NCBI RefSeq assembly: GCF_004770475.1
Contig: NZ_RQHK01000017.1
Coordinates: 372,001-436,000 of the forward strand
From: Leptospira mtsangambouensis
GTDB lineage: Bacteria > Spirochaetota > Leptospiria > Leptospirales > Leptospiraceae
Length of the DNA: 64,000 nt
Direction of reading: 5' to 3'
Shown: in pieces, positions 1 to 8,366 of the stretch
Numbering within the stretch: the first letter of the stretch is position 1
How the letters are laid out: each line of letters opens with the position of its first letter
The notes under the pieces: model-generated
The model's database searches: none
The model's input: only the letters and a program-made list of their open reading frames with translations
Told to the model about the DNA's origin: nothing
Position numbers and translations under genes: made by a program

Positions 1-1772
1 TATCTTGCTCGATAAACAGTCCAGTCTTTATACCATTCAGTGGAAGCACCACCGACATAAGTTCCAGAAAGTGAACTGATCGTTCTGTAGTCAGGTTTTG
101 AATCTCCAAAACCACAATCTGCTGTCGATCCTTCAGAATTAATTGGGGTTGCTGTGATCGTAGTCGAACCAGTTGGAGTAATCGCAGTTGTTTTTCCATT
201 TTGGTAAGCAAGGTTAGAGATGGTTGCTGTCACTGCTGGATATGTTCCAGATGTTGACGTACTAACTGCCGCTGCATCACCAAAACCGAAGATAATCGCT
301 CGATTGATTGTTCCCGCAAATCCTTCTCTCAATCTCATCCCTTGGCCACCAGATATCCCTGCACCAACTAGAGTTACATTCGTAATGGTTGGGTTCGTGC
401 AACGACCTAGGTTATTCGTAGCGCAGTTACCGCCAGTTGTTACATCAGTTCCATCCATTTCAAATCCGTGCGGATCGGTTGAGAAGGAACCACCACAAGA
501 TGATGGGTATTTATGACCAATTAAGTTTGTCATTGTTCCTGTGAATGCTTCATCTAAGTCGAAGTCGTCATCCAATCCACCAGTTGCTAATAAGTTTGAC
601 CATGTCCCAGATCCACCCCAAGCTTCAAATCCATCATCCAATCCTCTATGGACTTGCACAAAACTAAGGACAGACTTAGAAGAATAAATTGACATGTTAT
701 TCAACTCATCTCCTGGTGCCACCTCGTTCCCAGCAAATTCTACAATGTTATAAGACATATTCAAATTTTCAATATCGGTAGTAAGGTTTCCACCATAACC
801 GGTCGGATTTGTTCCCTCTGTGTTTGAACTTCTCGATGCACCACTTGTTCCAATGACAACAATTCCACCCCAGTCTCCAGGAAAACGCGATCCAAGTGCT
901 GCTGCAGAAGACCAACAAATTGGATCAGCAGCTGTTCCGTTCGAAACTAACTTTGCTCCTTGTTTGAAGAATATGGAAGACCCTCTTTGGCCAAAAACTG
1001 CAGTTCCAGGAGTAACATTGATTGTTGCACCAGATTCCACAGTGACAGTTCCTTGGAGAAGGATACCACCAGACCAAGTCTCAGAGCCAGTAATGGATCC
1101 TGATTTAATTGCAGGACCACCAGCTAATCTGCGCCCATCACAAACATTCTCACCAACTGTTGGATTAACAATTGGATATTCTCCTTTAACAAAGACTTTA
1201 ACTGCTTTAACAGTGATCGAATAACCAGTATTACCTGATAGGGAGACTTGGTTCGTATTTGTCCTGTCATCTAAGTTCAAGTTTACTGACAATATTCCAG
1301 GCGCGCCAGTTACATTTGTATAATCACTAGCAGGTAGGTCCAATATGTAAGTCGGCCCCACAGCTGCCCCCGAACACGCATTCGCATTTGATGCAGATGC
1401 AGCATCATTTGGAGTGAATGTTAGTACACCAGTAAGAGATGAAACTTTAAATAAAACAGTGAACTCACCATCTACTGTACCGCTAGCAGGTGGTGCACCA
1501 GCTGTAGCGCATGTAGTAAAGTCGGAAATAGTGGATTGACCACTTGATAAGTATCCTCCAGTAAGGGTTACTTTTCCATCTTTCATAGGTAAAGTATCCC
1601 CTCCACGCAATGTACCAGTTAAGACAACAGTGTATTCTGGTTGGTTCAGCAATGCTGCTAAGCCAAGAAACATAGCAGTATCATCTTTCTTCTTTCCTGG
1701 GCAATTGATCATCGTGAATCCCAACATCACGATGGAAAGCAGCACCAGACTTTTTTTGAATGAATTTTTCAT
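1..1772 (-). CDS. Large surface lipoprotein, probable beta-helix type (3' end outside the window)
   Basis: An uninterrupted minus-strand frame of 590 codons opens at an ATG at 1772 behind an AGAGGA ribosome site and runs off the left edge, so the C-terminus is missing. The N-terminus is a lipoprotein signal: basic start, hydrophobic core, then FTMINC with the lipid-accepting Cys at residue 24. The rest is rich in Gly, Thr, Ser and Asn. Stretches such as SGSITGSETWSGGILLQG and TVTVESGATINVTPGTAVFG resemble the turns of right-handed parallel beta-helix proteins. I infer an outer-membrane or surface lipoprotein. No catalytic motif was recognised and the function is unknown. The leader of about 120 bases upstream has no clear promoter. 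Confidence 0.8.
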   Translation of the reverse strand, partial: MKNSFKKSLVLLSIVMLGFTMINCPGKKKDDTAMFLGLAALLNQPEYTVVLTGTLRGGDTLPMKDGKVTLTGGYLSSGQSTISDFTTCATAGAPPASGTVDGEFTVLFKVSSLTGVLTFTPNDAASASNANACSGAAVGPTYILDLPASDYTNVTGAPGILSVNLNLDDRTNTNQVSLSGNTGYSITVKAVKVFVKGEYPIVNPTVGENVCDGRRLAGGPAIKSGSITGSETWSGGILLQGTVTVESGATINVTPGTAVFGQRGSSIFFKQGAKLVSNGTAADPICWSSAAALGSRFPGDWGGIVVIGTSGASRSSNTEGTNPTGYGGNLTTDIENLNMSYNIVEFAGNEVAPGDELNNMSIYSSKSVLSFVQVHRGLDDGFEAWGGSGTWSNLLATGGLDDDFDLDEAFTGTMTNLIGHKYPSSCGGSFSTDPHGFEMDGTDVTTGGNCATNNLGRCTNPTITNVTLVGAGISGGQGMRLREGFAGTINRAIIFGFGDAAAVSTSTSGTYPAVTATISNLAYQNGKTTAITPTGSTTITATPINSEGSTADCGFGDSKPDYRTISSLSGTYVGGASTEWYKDWTVYRAR

Positions 1773-1933
1773 TTTAAATCCTCTTTCGAAAAAATCGAAT
1801 TTCTTTGGCTAGCGGGTCTTCCCGATAGGGATTCGCAAAAAATTCTCCCTCTAGCTATAGAAAACTATGTTCTTTATATATTACAAGGGAATGACAAGCT
1901 GGTGAAGGTTTTATGAAGGTTTGGTGAATGAGG

Positions 1934-2191
1934 CTAATTCTTGAGTCGATTTAGAATTTTTGTAAGATTACTTTTGATGCGACGAATTTGATCAGCAGTT
2001 AATTGGAGTTCGCCTTTTTCAGCTTTATCGATGACAAGCTCTGCTTTGTTCACAAAGGTAATCGCTTCCTCATCGACGGCTTCTTTTGATTTTTGTTTAT
2101 CGCGATAGGCATCTAAGGCCTTTTGGACATCCAAAAGTTCCTTCGATATCCCACCGATTGCGATATTTAGTTCAACTATGTTTTCATCCAT
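1934..2191 (-). CDS. Small helical hypothetical protein
   Basis: An 85-residue protein starting at an ATG. It is strongly charged (many Lys, Glu, Asp) with a heptad-like spread of Leu and Ile, which suggests two long helices or a short coiled coil. There is no signal peptide, membrane segment or cysteine. It follows mltG by about 50 bases on the same strand and could be the last gene of a murB-mltG unit. I do not recognise the family. Size and charge recall small cell-division or nuclease accessory subunits, but no motif supports either. Confidence 0.55.
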   Translation of the reverse strand: MDENIVELNIAIGGISKELLDVQKALDAYRDKQKSKEAVDEEAITFVNKAELVIDKAEKGELQLTADQIRRIKSNLTKILNRLKN

Positions 2192-2242
2192 AAGTTAAGA
2201 TACTCAATTCACATAAAAAAACTTTGATGGTATCTTTCTTTT

Positions 2243-3265
2243 CTATTGATACAACACATCGATAAACTTTTTTTTTGCTTCCAAATGTTCTTTAAATGTC
2301 GCAGAAAAATAATGAGATCCATCTGGTTTTAAAAGGAAAAATAATTTATCTGATTGCATTGGTTTAAAAGAGGCCTCTAACGCCGGTAAGCCTGGATTAG
2401 AAATTGGTCCGGGTGGCCATCCACCATTGATATAAGTATTATAAGGGGAAACAATCTTTAGGTCCGATTCAAAAAGCCTTTTTTTAGGTTTATCAAACAA
2501 ATACTGAATGGTAGCACATGATTCCAAATTGATATTTTTTTCGATGCGAGTGAGGAAAACACCTGCCATCATTGGTCGTTCTTCTTTTCTTACTGCTTCT
2601 CTTTCCACAATGGAGGCTAACACTACTCGAAAATGAAGATCTGCTGGTTTGATATCCTTTGCTTCTGGAATAGATTCTAGTTTTTTATAGAATCGTTTGA
2701 TCATCATCTCAGTAATTCTTTCTAAGGGATAATTCAAAGGAACAGAATATGTTTCTGGAAATAAGTATCCCTCTAAAGTTTTTGCAGGGATATTATATTT
2801 TGTAAGGAGTGCCTGACTTTGGGTTACTTTCAAAAACTCTTCGCGAGAAATCGCAAGTTTTTTTGAGACTAATAAATCTCCAATCTGACGGTTGTTATAT
2901 CCTTCAGGAACAGTGAAGTTAACTAGTTTAACTTTTCCAGAAATAATGACATCCAAAATCTTGCGGGAACTCATCCCATCATTAATATCATAAACACCTT
3001 GTTTGATTTTGTTTCCAGCTCTTGTGAACTTCATCAAATAATTAAAATACACAGAGGATTTGATCATGCCGGCAGCAGCTAACTCTCGAACGACACTTGA
3101 TGATGGTTCTCCAGAATCAATGATGAGTTCATATTTATTTTGACCATCGCCGACAGCCCCACCTTTGATTTCATCAACGGCAAAAAAACCAATCAAAGCT
3201 AAAATCAGCAGCAAGGAAACACCAAGTCCTGAAAGAATCAGGTATTTTTTAAGTTTCGAATTCAT
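2243..3265 (-). CDS. mltG: Endolytic murein transglycosylase MltG (YceG-like)
   Basis: A 340-residue inner-membrane protein of the YceG/MltG family, which cuts nascent glycan strands and is thought to set their length. One N-terminal membrane helix (about residues 8-30) is followed by a LysM-like region and the catalytic domain. The signature VVLASIVEREA carries the expected catalytic glutamate, E221. The family motif PYNTYINGGWPPGPISNPG lies near residues 273-291. Length is normal for the family. The ATG at 3265 follows a GGGGATGGA ribosome site. It lies 45 bases after murB on the same strand, so two peptidoglycan genes are probably co-transcribed. Confidence 0.93.
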   Translation of the reverse strand: MNSKLKKYLILSGLGVSLLLILALIGFFAVDEIKGGAVGDGQNKYELIIDSGEPSSSVVRELAAAGMIKSSVYFNYLMKFTRAGNKIKQGVYDINDGMSSRKILDVIISGKVKLVNFTVPEGYNNRQIGDLLVSKKLAISREEFLKVTQSQALLTKYNIPAKTLEGYLFPETYSVPLNYPLERITEMMIKRFYKKLESIPEAKDIKPADLHFRVVLASIVEREAVRKEERPMMAGVFLTRIEKNINLESCATIQYLFDKPKKRLFESDLKIVSPYNTYINGGWPPGPISNPGLPALEASFKPMQSDKLFFLLKPDGSHYFSATFKEHLEAKKKFIDVLYQ

Positions 3266-3310
3266 TCCATCCCCATTCTCTTTGTTATATCGACAATTAC
3301 CAAATCTTTT

Positions 3311-4405
3311 TTAGGGTCTCACAACCGGTTCCATTTCCAATTGAACAAAAAATGTTTCAAATACTCGTTGTCTCACTGATTCTGCCATTTCTAAAAGTGC
3401 AGAAGTTGTGCCCTTTATATTGATTAGACCTAAACAATGGTTCTCGGAGATGCCCACTCCTCCGGGATATTTTGACCCTTTTTGAATTCCAGAATTTTCA
3501 ATAAGCCAGGCTGCAGAAAGTTTTTTAAAGCCAGCGGATTCTGGATAAATTGGAGGATTGTCAAATCCCCTTTTTTTGGCATTTTCTAAAAATAAAACAA
3601 TCTCATTTTCATTTAAAATTGGATTCATAAAAAATGATCCCACCGAACGGGTGTTTTGATCATTTTCATCCAATACCATTGATTTTTTTTTCCGTAGGTC
3701 AATGACCAAATTTCTAATAGCCTCTAATTGAACAATTCTTTGGTCGATTCTATACGTATTTGAACTGTTAGAAGAAAACTTTTCTAGTTCAATCTTTTCC
3801 CATGCTTTTTGAACTTCCGGATAACGGAAACATGGTGGAGATAATTTTGATAATTGGAAGGTAACAGAAACGACAATATGTTCTTTATAAATTCCTGATT
3901 TGAACTCACTATTTCGATATCGAAACTTACAATCTTCATTTGAGATTGTCATTAGGTCTCCAAATTTGTTCATACATTCAACGTTTACAATTGAGTCTTT
4001 TACTTCTTGTCCATAGGCTCCGATATTTTGGATCGGGGATGCACCAACAGACCCAGGGATACCTGAAAGGCATTCTATTCCAGCTAATCCTTGTTTTACT
4101 GTATATTCAACAAATTGATCCCACGGCACGCCAGCACCCACTTGATACAACGTACATTCATCGTTTGTATCCAAACAACGAATTCCCGGAATATTCATTT
4201 GAAACACAACTCCAGGAAATCCAGAGTCCCGGAAAATTGTATTGGAGCCGCCACCTAAAATATAAAAAGATTGGTTTTGGCTTTTAGAAAAATCTAAGGC
4301 TTTCGCTAGGTCTTCTTTTGTTTTGATCGAAATGAAATAATCTGCCTTGCCACCCAAACGCAACGTAGTGAACGGGGCCAACGGAATATTGTTCTGGACC
4401 AACAT
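3311..4405 (-). CDS. murB: UDP-N-acetylenolpyruvoylglucosamine reductase MurB
   Basis: This flavoenzyme reduces UDP-GlcNAc-enolpyruvate to UDP-MurNAc, the second committed step of peptidoglycan precursor synthesis in the cytoplasm. The FAD-binding segment ILGGGSNTIFRD, the motif GIPGSVGASPIQNIGAYG, the substrate-site FRYRNSEFK (catalytic Arg) and SVGSFFMNP (proton-donor Ser) are all present, as in type I MurB. I chose the ATG at 4405 (364 residues) because the protein then begins directly with the conserved LxxxTTLRLGG region. An in-frame TTG at 4429 would add eight residues and has no better ribosome site. The gene diverges from the ArsC-like gene at 4456 and precedes mltG. Confidence 0.93.
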   Translation of the reverse strand: MLVQNNIPLAPFTTLRLGGKADYFISIKTKEDLAKALDFSKSQNQSFYILGGGSNTIFRDSGFPGVVFQMNIPGIRCLDTNDECTLYQVGAGVPWDQFVEYTVKQGLAGIECLSGIPGSVGASPIQNIGAYGQEVKDSIVNVECMNKFGDLMTISNEDCKFRYRNSEFKSGIYKEHIVVSVTFQLSKLSPPCFRYPEVQKAWEKIELEKFSSNSSNTYRIDQRIVQLEAIRNLVIDLRKKKSMVLDENDQNTRSVGSFFMNPILNENEIVLFLENAKKRGFDNPPIYPESAGFKKLSAAWLIENSGIQKGSKYPGGVGISENHCLGLINIKGTTSALLEMAESVRQRVFETFFVQLEMEPVVRP

Positions 4406-4455
4406 AGTTCCAATAAAAAGTTTCCGCAAAAATCGTAAGTAAGAAAATCAGTCTT

Positions 4456-4818
4456 ATGAGTCGTTCCAATCCCAAAGTTTACGAATATTCAGGATGTAGC
4501 ACCTGTCGCAATGCTCTGAAATATCTGAAATCAAAAAAAGTTGATTTCCAACAAATCCCGATTCGAGAAACACCCCCGACTGTGGCTGAATTAAAAAAAG
4601 CAAAACAATACTTAGGCGATATTAAGAAACTTTTTAATACCTCTGGAAAAGATTACCGAGAGGGAAATTGGAAGGAGAAATTGGGAAATCTGTCTGAGGA
4701 CCAAGTTTACAAAGAACTTTCGGCCAATGGAAATTTAGTGAAGCGGCCTTTTGTTGTGGGTGAGGGTTGGTTTTTGGTGGGATTTAAGGAAGAGGAATGG
4801 AAAGAGAAGTTGGGGTGA
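4456..4818 (+). CDS. ArsC/Spx-family thioredoxin-fold protein
   Basis: A 120-residue protein of the ArsC/Spx/YffB fold. The active-site loop YSGCSTCRNALKYL has a CxxC pair near residues 15-18, followed by the family arrangement KVDFQQIPIRETPP and, near the C-terminus, LVKRPFVVGEGWFLVGF containing the RP turn. Full arsenate reductases of this family use one Cys and a trio of Arg residues. The ending and context here fit a generic ArsC-family oxidoreductase better than a proven arsenate reductase, and no ars genes are nearby. It stands alone, diverging from murB across about 50 bases. Confidence 0.85.
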   Translation: MSRSNPKVYEYSGCSTCRNALKYLKSKKVDFQQIPIRETPPTVAELKKAKQYLGDIKKLFNTSGKDYREGNWKEKLGNLSEDQVYKELSANGNLVKRPFVVGEGWFLVGFKEEEWKEKLG

Positions 4819-4842
4819 GCGGTACAGATGGGATTTTGGTAT

Positions 4843-4864
4843 CCCCGCCCTGACTAGGGTGGGG
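4843..4864. repeat. GC-rich hairpin between convergent genes
   Basis: The arms at 4843-4851 and 4856-4864 pair over nine bases (one G-U) around a four-base loop. The 3' arm could instead pair with a CCGCCACCC segment at about 4872-4880. No T-run follows on either strand, so this is not a classical terminator. It lies between the 3' ends of the ArsC-like gene and the small transglutaminase gene and is markedly more GC-rich than its surroundings. Confidence 0.4.
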
Positions 4865-4957
4865 AACTAGACCCGCCACCCAATGCGTTCCTTCTATCAC
4901 ATCTTATCGAGTATCCCAAGCGGAATCCCTACTTTCCGAAAAAAACTCCCAGAAAGT

Positions 4958-5839
4958 TCATATTTGTTCGCGAATTACATCCACTTCGACTTTTAGTTTA
5001 TGTTTTCCACCGCCAAACAAAATCCCCTTTAAGGGAGAAACGTCTGCATAATCTCTTCCGATGGCTGTAATGATATATTCTTCCGTAATGATTTTTCCAT
5101 TCGTTGGGTCAAAGTCCATCCAACCAAACATAGGACAATAAACGGAAACCCAAGCATGAGTGGCATCGCTACCTTGTAATTTTTCAGTTCCAGGAGGAGG
5201 TAACGTTTCCAAATACCCACTCACATAACGAGTTGGAATCTTTAATGAACGTAAGGCGGCAATCATTAGATGTGAAAAATCCTGACAAACACCTTTTTTT
5301 TCGTTTAAAACTTGGTCAATGGGAGTGTTGATACTCGTCGCCTTTGGATCGTATTGAAAAGTTTGGTAGATATATGTGGTCATCTCCAATGCTGCAACAA
5401 ACACCGGTTTTCCATCAGTAAAAAACATTCGCGCAAATTCCGAATAAGAATCTTTTGCTGCAATAAACGAAGAAGGTAGGATGTATTCGATCGATAAAAT
5501 ATCTGCATCTAAAGTTGATTCATGGATAAGCGAATAAATATTTTCCCAAGGAGTGGATTTGTATAAATCAATGCCCAAGGATTGATGTGTACGTACTGTC
5601 GACTCAACTACTACTTCTAAAAAACGATGAGGATCTTCTACTGAAAATAAAAACACCTGGTTTCCAAAATAATCCCTACGAAAAGAAGAAACTACAGGTT
5701 TTGGATTCACAGTCACATGGGTCCGAAAACAATCTTGGTGTGGCGATGTCAAAGGATACATATGTGCCATATTATGACAATAGGCAACTGTATCATCATA
5801 ACTATATTTGGTTTTATGAATAACCTTAAAATCAGCCAT
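4958..5839 (-). CDS. Small transglutaminase-like cysteine protein
   Basis: A 293-residue protein with the bacterial transglutaminase N-terminal beta domain, then a transglutaminase/protease core. The catalytic triad is visible as C185 (KKGVCQDFSHLM), H228 (DATHAWVSVY) and D244 (GWMDFDPTNG). Such enzymes cleave or transfer amide bonds. It is cytoplasmic, with no signal peptide. The start at 5839 is chosen because it overlaps the end of the upstream gene by eight bases and gives the usual MADFKVIHKTKYSY opening; an ATG two codons earlier is equally possible. It is the last gene of the five-gene ATP-grasp/alpha-E/transglutaminase cluster. Its substrate is unknown. Confidence 0.88.
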   Translation of the reverse strand: MADFKVIHKTKYSYDDTVAYCHNMAHMYPLTSPHQDCFRTHVTVNPKPVVSSFRRDYFGNQVFLFSVEDPHRFLEVVVESTVRTHQSLGIDLYKSTPWENIYSLIHESTLDADILSIEYILPSSFIAAKDSYSEFARMFFTDGKPVFVAALEMTTYIYQTFQYDPKATSINTPIDQVLNEKKGVCQDFSHLMIAALRSLKIPTRYVSGYLETLPPPGTEKLQGSDATHAWVSVYCPMFGWMDFDPTNGKIITEEYIITAIGRDYADVSPLKGILFGGGKHKLKVEVDVIREQI

Positions 5840-8366
5840 TGCCATCACCGATCCGAGTTTGTTCTTCGGTATAGTTAAAGTATCTTGATGCCAGTGCATC
5901 AGATAAATTTTTCAAATAGTTATGAAGTTCTTCTAACCAAATCGAAACAGATTCCAAAGGATTTTCCAATTCAAAGAAAATAGAAATATCTTTCATTTTA
6001 AAGTGAGTATACAATTGTAATGCGGCACGATCTTCCGAATACACAACCTTGTCATTTTTTCCAGGTAAAAATTTAATGTTAGAATTAATTTGTTCCAATT
6101 GATATGCGAATGATCTTGGATTTGTAGTATCAAATAATAGAATATCTAACACCGATTCTTGATCAATTTTTCCGCTATACCGCCTATTATATGTTAAACG
6201 AATATCATTAATTCTTAAAAAAGTTTCAAATGAGGCTTTGTCTCTAAAACTATCCCAACGAATCATACCTTGTAACATCAATATCATATTGATTGATCTT
6301 TCAATTCGGCGACCAAGGTTTAGGAAATACCAACCGGCTTCCCGACTCATATTTTCAAAAGATAAACCGGTGAGAGAAGACAAGTTTACGACAATTTTTT
6401 GTAAAAAATCGATGATTTGATCATAAGATTCAATTTGATGGTTTGATTGATCTTCAAGATGTAAAAGAATCTTTTTCATATCATCGGAAAGGCGATCCCG
6501 AACAGACTTCGAAGCCATCACCAAACTGCGTAAATGAAATGCTAAACTTCCCACAACTCCGCGATCTGAAGTTAATCGTTGTAATTCGGAAAAAGGAATT
6601 AAAAATAATTCTCCTGCATCATCGCCAAGAAATCCAGGATAACTATTGGTAACATGGGTTACGAGTTTTAATGAATTTTCTAAAGATTCTCTTTCATACC
6701 CATCTTCTACTTGCAAAATTTTATAAACTGCTTCTCGTATAACTCTGGTTTGATTTTCTGATCGTTCCAAATACCTTGCCAACCAGAATAAATTATCAGC
6801 CACACGGCTAGGGACTCCGGAACTTTTTCTGGAAATCATCACTTGGTCTGATTTTGCCACAAGTAAGGATTCTTCTTTTTGTGTTTCCGTTGCTAACACC
6901 CAAAGGTCTTTACTCCAAGCTCCTCTTTGGCTCGTAATGAAAAAATCATCCAAAGAAGGGGAAACTCTTACTAAACCGCCTGCCATCGTTTGGTAACCAG
7001 AGCCGGAGGAGGAAACAAAGGTTCGCATAATGGCTCTTCCTGGCCGAAATCCATTTTCACCTAATACAGGTACGGTGGCCGATGCAATCATTTCTTGGGC
7101 AATAAAACGATTGGGCGAAAGTTTTAGTTTTTGCAAAAAAGAATCTTTTCTTTCTCCGCTCAATTCAATAAAGGTAACTGGTTTTTCCTCATCAGTACGT
7201 GATACGGTTTTAAAAACATATTTCTCTGGATTTTGTAATACCAATTGAAAATGTTCTTTTGTTCCCATCCAATACGTGGGAGCCATTGGAAGGATTAAAT
7301 CTTCCCCTAAATAAAAACGACATAGATCAGAATAGAACGGCAAAAGTGCTCGGTTTTCTAAAAATCCAGTTCCAATAGGATTGGCAATTTTAACATTTCC
7401 CGAACGAACCGATTCTAAAAGTCCTGGAACTCCTAAAAGAGAATCTCCTCTTAGCTCCAATGGATCCATAAAGTCATCATCAACGCGGCGCAAAATCAAA
7501 TCGATTTGTTGTAAACCTTCTACGGTTTTCATATACACTTTATTTTTTCTGACTGTTAAATCTTCACCTTGTACGAGAGTGTAACCCAAATAACCAGCAA
7601 GATAAGCATGTTCAAAATAGGTTTCATTCGAAGGTCCAGGAGTTAAAAGTACAATGACAGGTTCACGCCCACTAACACCCGCAAGCTGAGTCAATGATTT
7701 GCGGAGAGATCGAAAATAAACCGCAACCCTATGAACCATTGCATCACGATACATACTGGGAAAAATTCGAGATAAAACAATTCGGTTTTCAAGGGAATAA
7801 CCAGAACCTGAAGGAGCTTGTACCCGATCATTTAAAACATAAAAATTTCCATCTGCCGCACGAATCAAATCACAAACAAAAAATAATAAAGCAGGATTTT
7901 TAGTTAGGAAATGATTGGAATCATACATTCCATCACAAGCTCGTAAAAACGAAGATTCATTTAATAGTATTTCTGGAGGAATTTTTTTCTCGTATAACAA
8001 ACGTCTTTTGGAATAAACGTCTCTCACAAGGGCGTCGAGTAAATCCGCGCGTTGGTTTAAACCTCTTTCTAAAACTCGCCACTCCTCACTTTCCATAACC
8101 AAAGGAAACAAATCCAAATCCCAGGGTCTTTCTTTTGCTTCTGGCGAGTCCGATTGGTATAAATTGTATGTAACACCATTTTCTCTAAGGATTCGATCCG
8201 TATCACGCCTACGATTGACAAGTTCTGCTGGTCCAAGTTCTTGAAACGATTTGACTAAGAACTTATATTTGTTTCGAATCTGACCTTCTGCATCATAGAG
8301 TTCGTCATAAACTCCAGGAATCGTTTTATAATTTCCAATTAAATGATAAGGATCTTGTGTCATCAT
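5832..8366 (-). CDS. Fused circularly permuted ATP-grasp and alpha-E protein
   Basis: 844 residues. The N-terminal ~480 residues match the circularly permuted ATP-grasp family (former DUF404/DUF407), including NRVQAPSGSGYSLENR-like text, LLTPGPSNETYFEHAYLAGYLG, VDDDFMDPLELRGDSLLGVPG and the closing SKDLWVLA. From SSGVPSRVADNLFWLARYLERSENQTRVI (about residue 515) a helical alpha-E domain (DUF403) runs to the end. ATP-grasp enzymes ligate carboxylates to amines. This copy lacks the Gly-rich loop seen in the separate ATP-grasp gene at 12605-14029 (which has NGAGGYGM), so its activity may differ. It abuts the giant transglutaminase gene with no gap. Function is predicted only. Confidence 0.88.
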   Translation of the reverse strand: MMTQDPYHLIGNYKTIPGVYDELYDAEGQIRNKYKFLVKSFQELGPAELVNRRRDTDRILRENGVTYNLYQSDSPEAKERPWDLDLFPLVMESEEWRVLERGLNQRADLLDALVRDVYSKRRLLYEKKIPPEILLNESSFLRACDGMYDSNHFLTKNPALLFFVCDLIRAADGNFYVLNDRVQAPSGSGYSLENRIVLSRIFPSMYRDAMVHRVAVYFRSLRKSLTQLAGVSGREPVIVLLTPGPSNETYFEHAYLAGYLGYTLVQGEDLTVRKNKVYMKTVEGLQQIDLILRRVDDDFMDPLELRGDSLLGVPGLLESVRSGNVKIANPIGTGFLENRALLPFYSDLCRFYLGEDLILPMAPTYWMGTKEHFQLVLQNPEKYVFKTVSRTDEEKPVTFIELSGERKDSFLQKLKLSPNRFIAQEMIASATVPVLGENGFRPGRAIMRTFVSSSGSGYQTMAGGLVRVSPSLDDFFITSQRGAWSKDLWVLATETQKEESLLVAKSDQVMISRKSSGVPSRVADNLFWLARYLERSENQTRVIREAVYKILQVEDGYERESLENSLKLVTHVTNSYPGFLGDDAGELFLIPFSELQRLTSDRGVVGSLAFHLRSLVMASKSVRDRLSDDMKKILLHLEDQSNHQIESYDQIIDFLQKIVVNLSSLTGLSFENMSREAGWYFLNLGRRIERSINMILMLQGMIRWDSFRDKASFETFLRINDIRLTYNRRYSGKIDQESVLDILLFDTTNPRSFAYQLEQINSNIKFLPGKNDKVVYSEDRAALQLYTHFKMKDISIFFELENPLESVSIWLEELHNYLKNLSDALASRYFNYTEEQTRIGDGNG

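Noticed and set aside
220..1812. Open frames on the plus strand at 220-516, 820-1224 and 1630-1812
   Set aside because: They lie antisense to the continuous minus-strand lipoprotein frame, lack ribosome sites and have low-complexity translations.
4406..4429. TTG start for murB eight codons upstream
   Set aside because: The added residues are not conserved in MurB and no better ribosome site exists.
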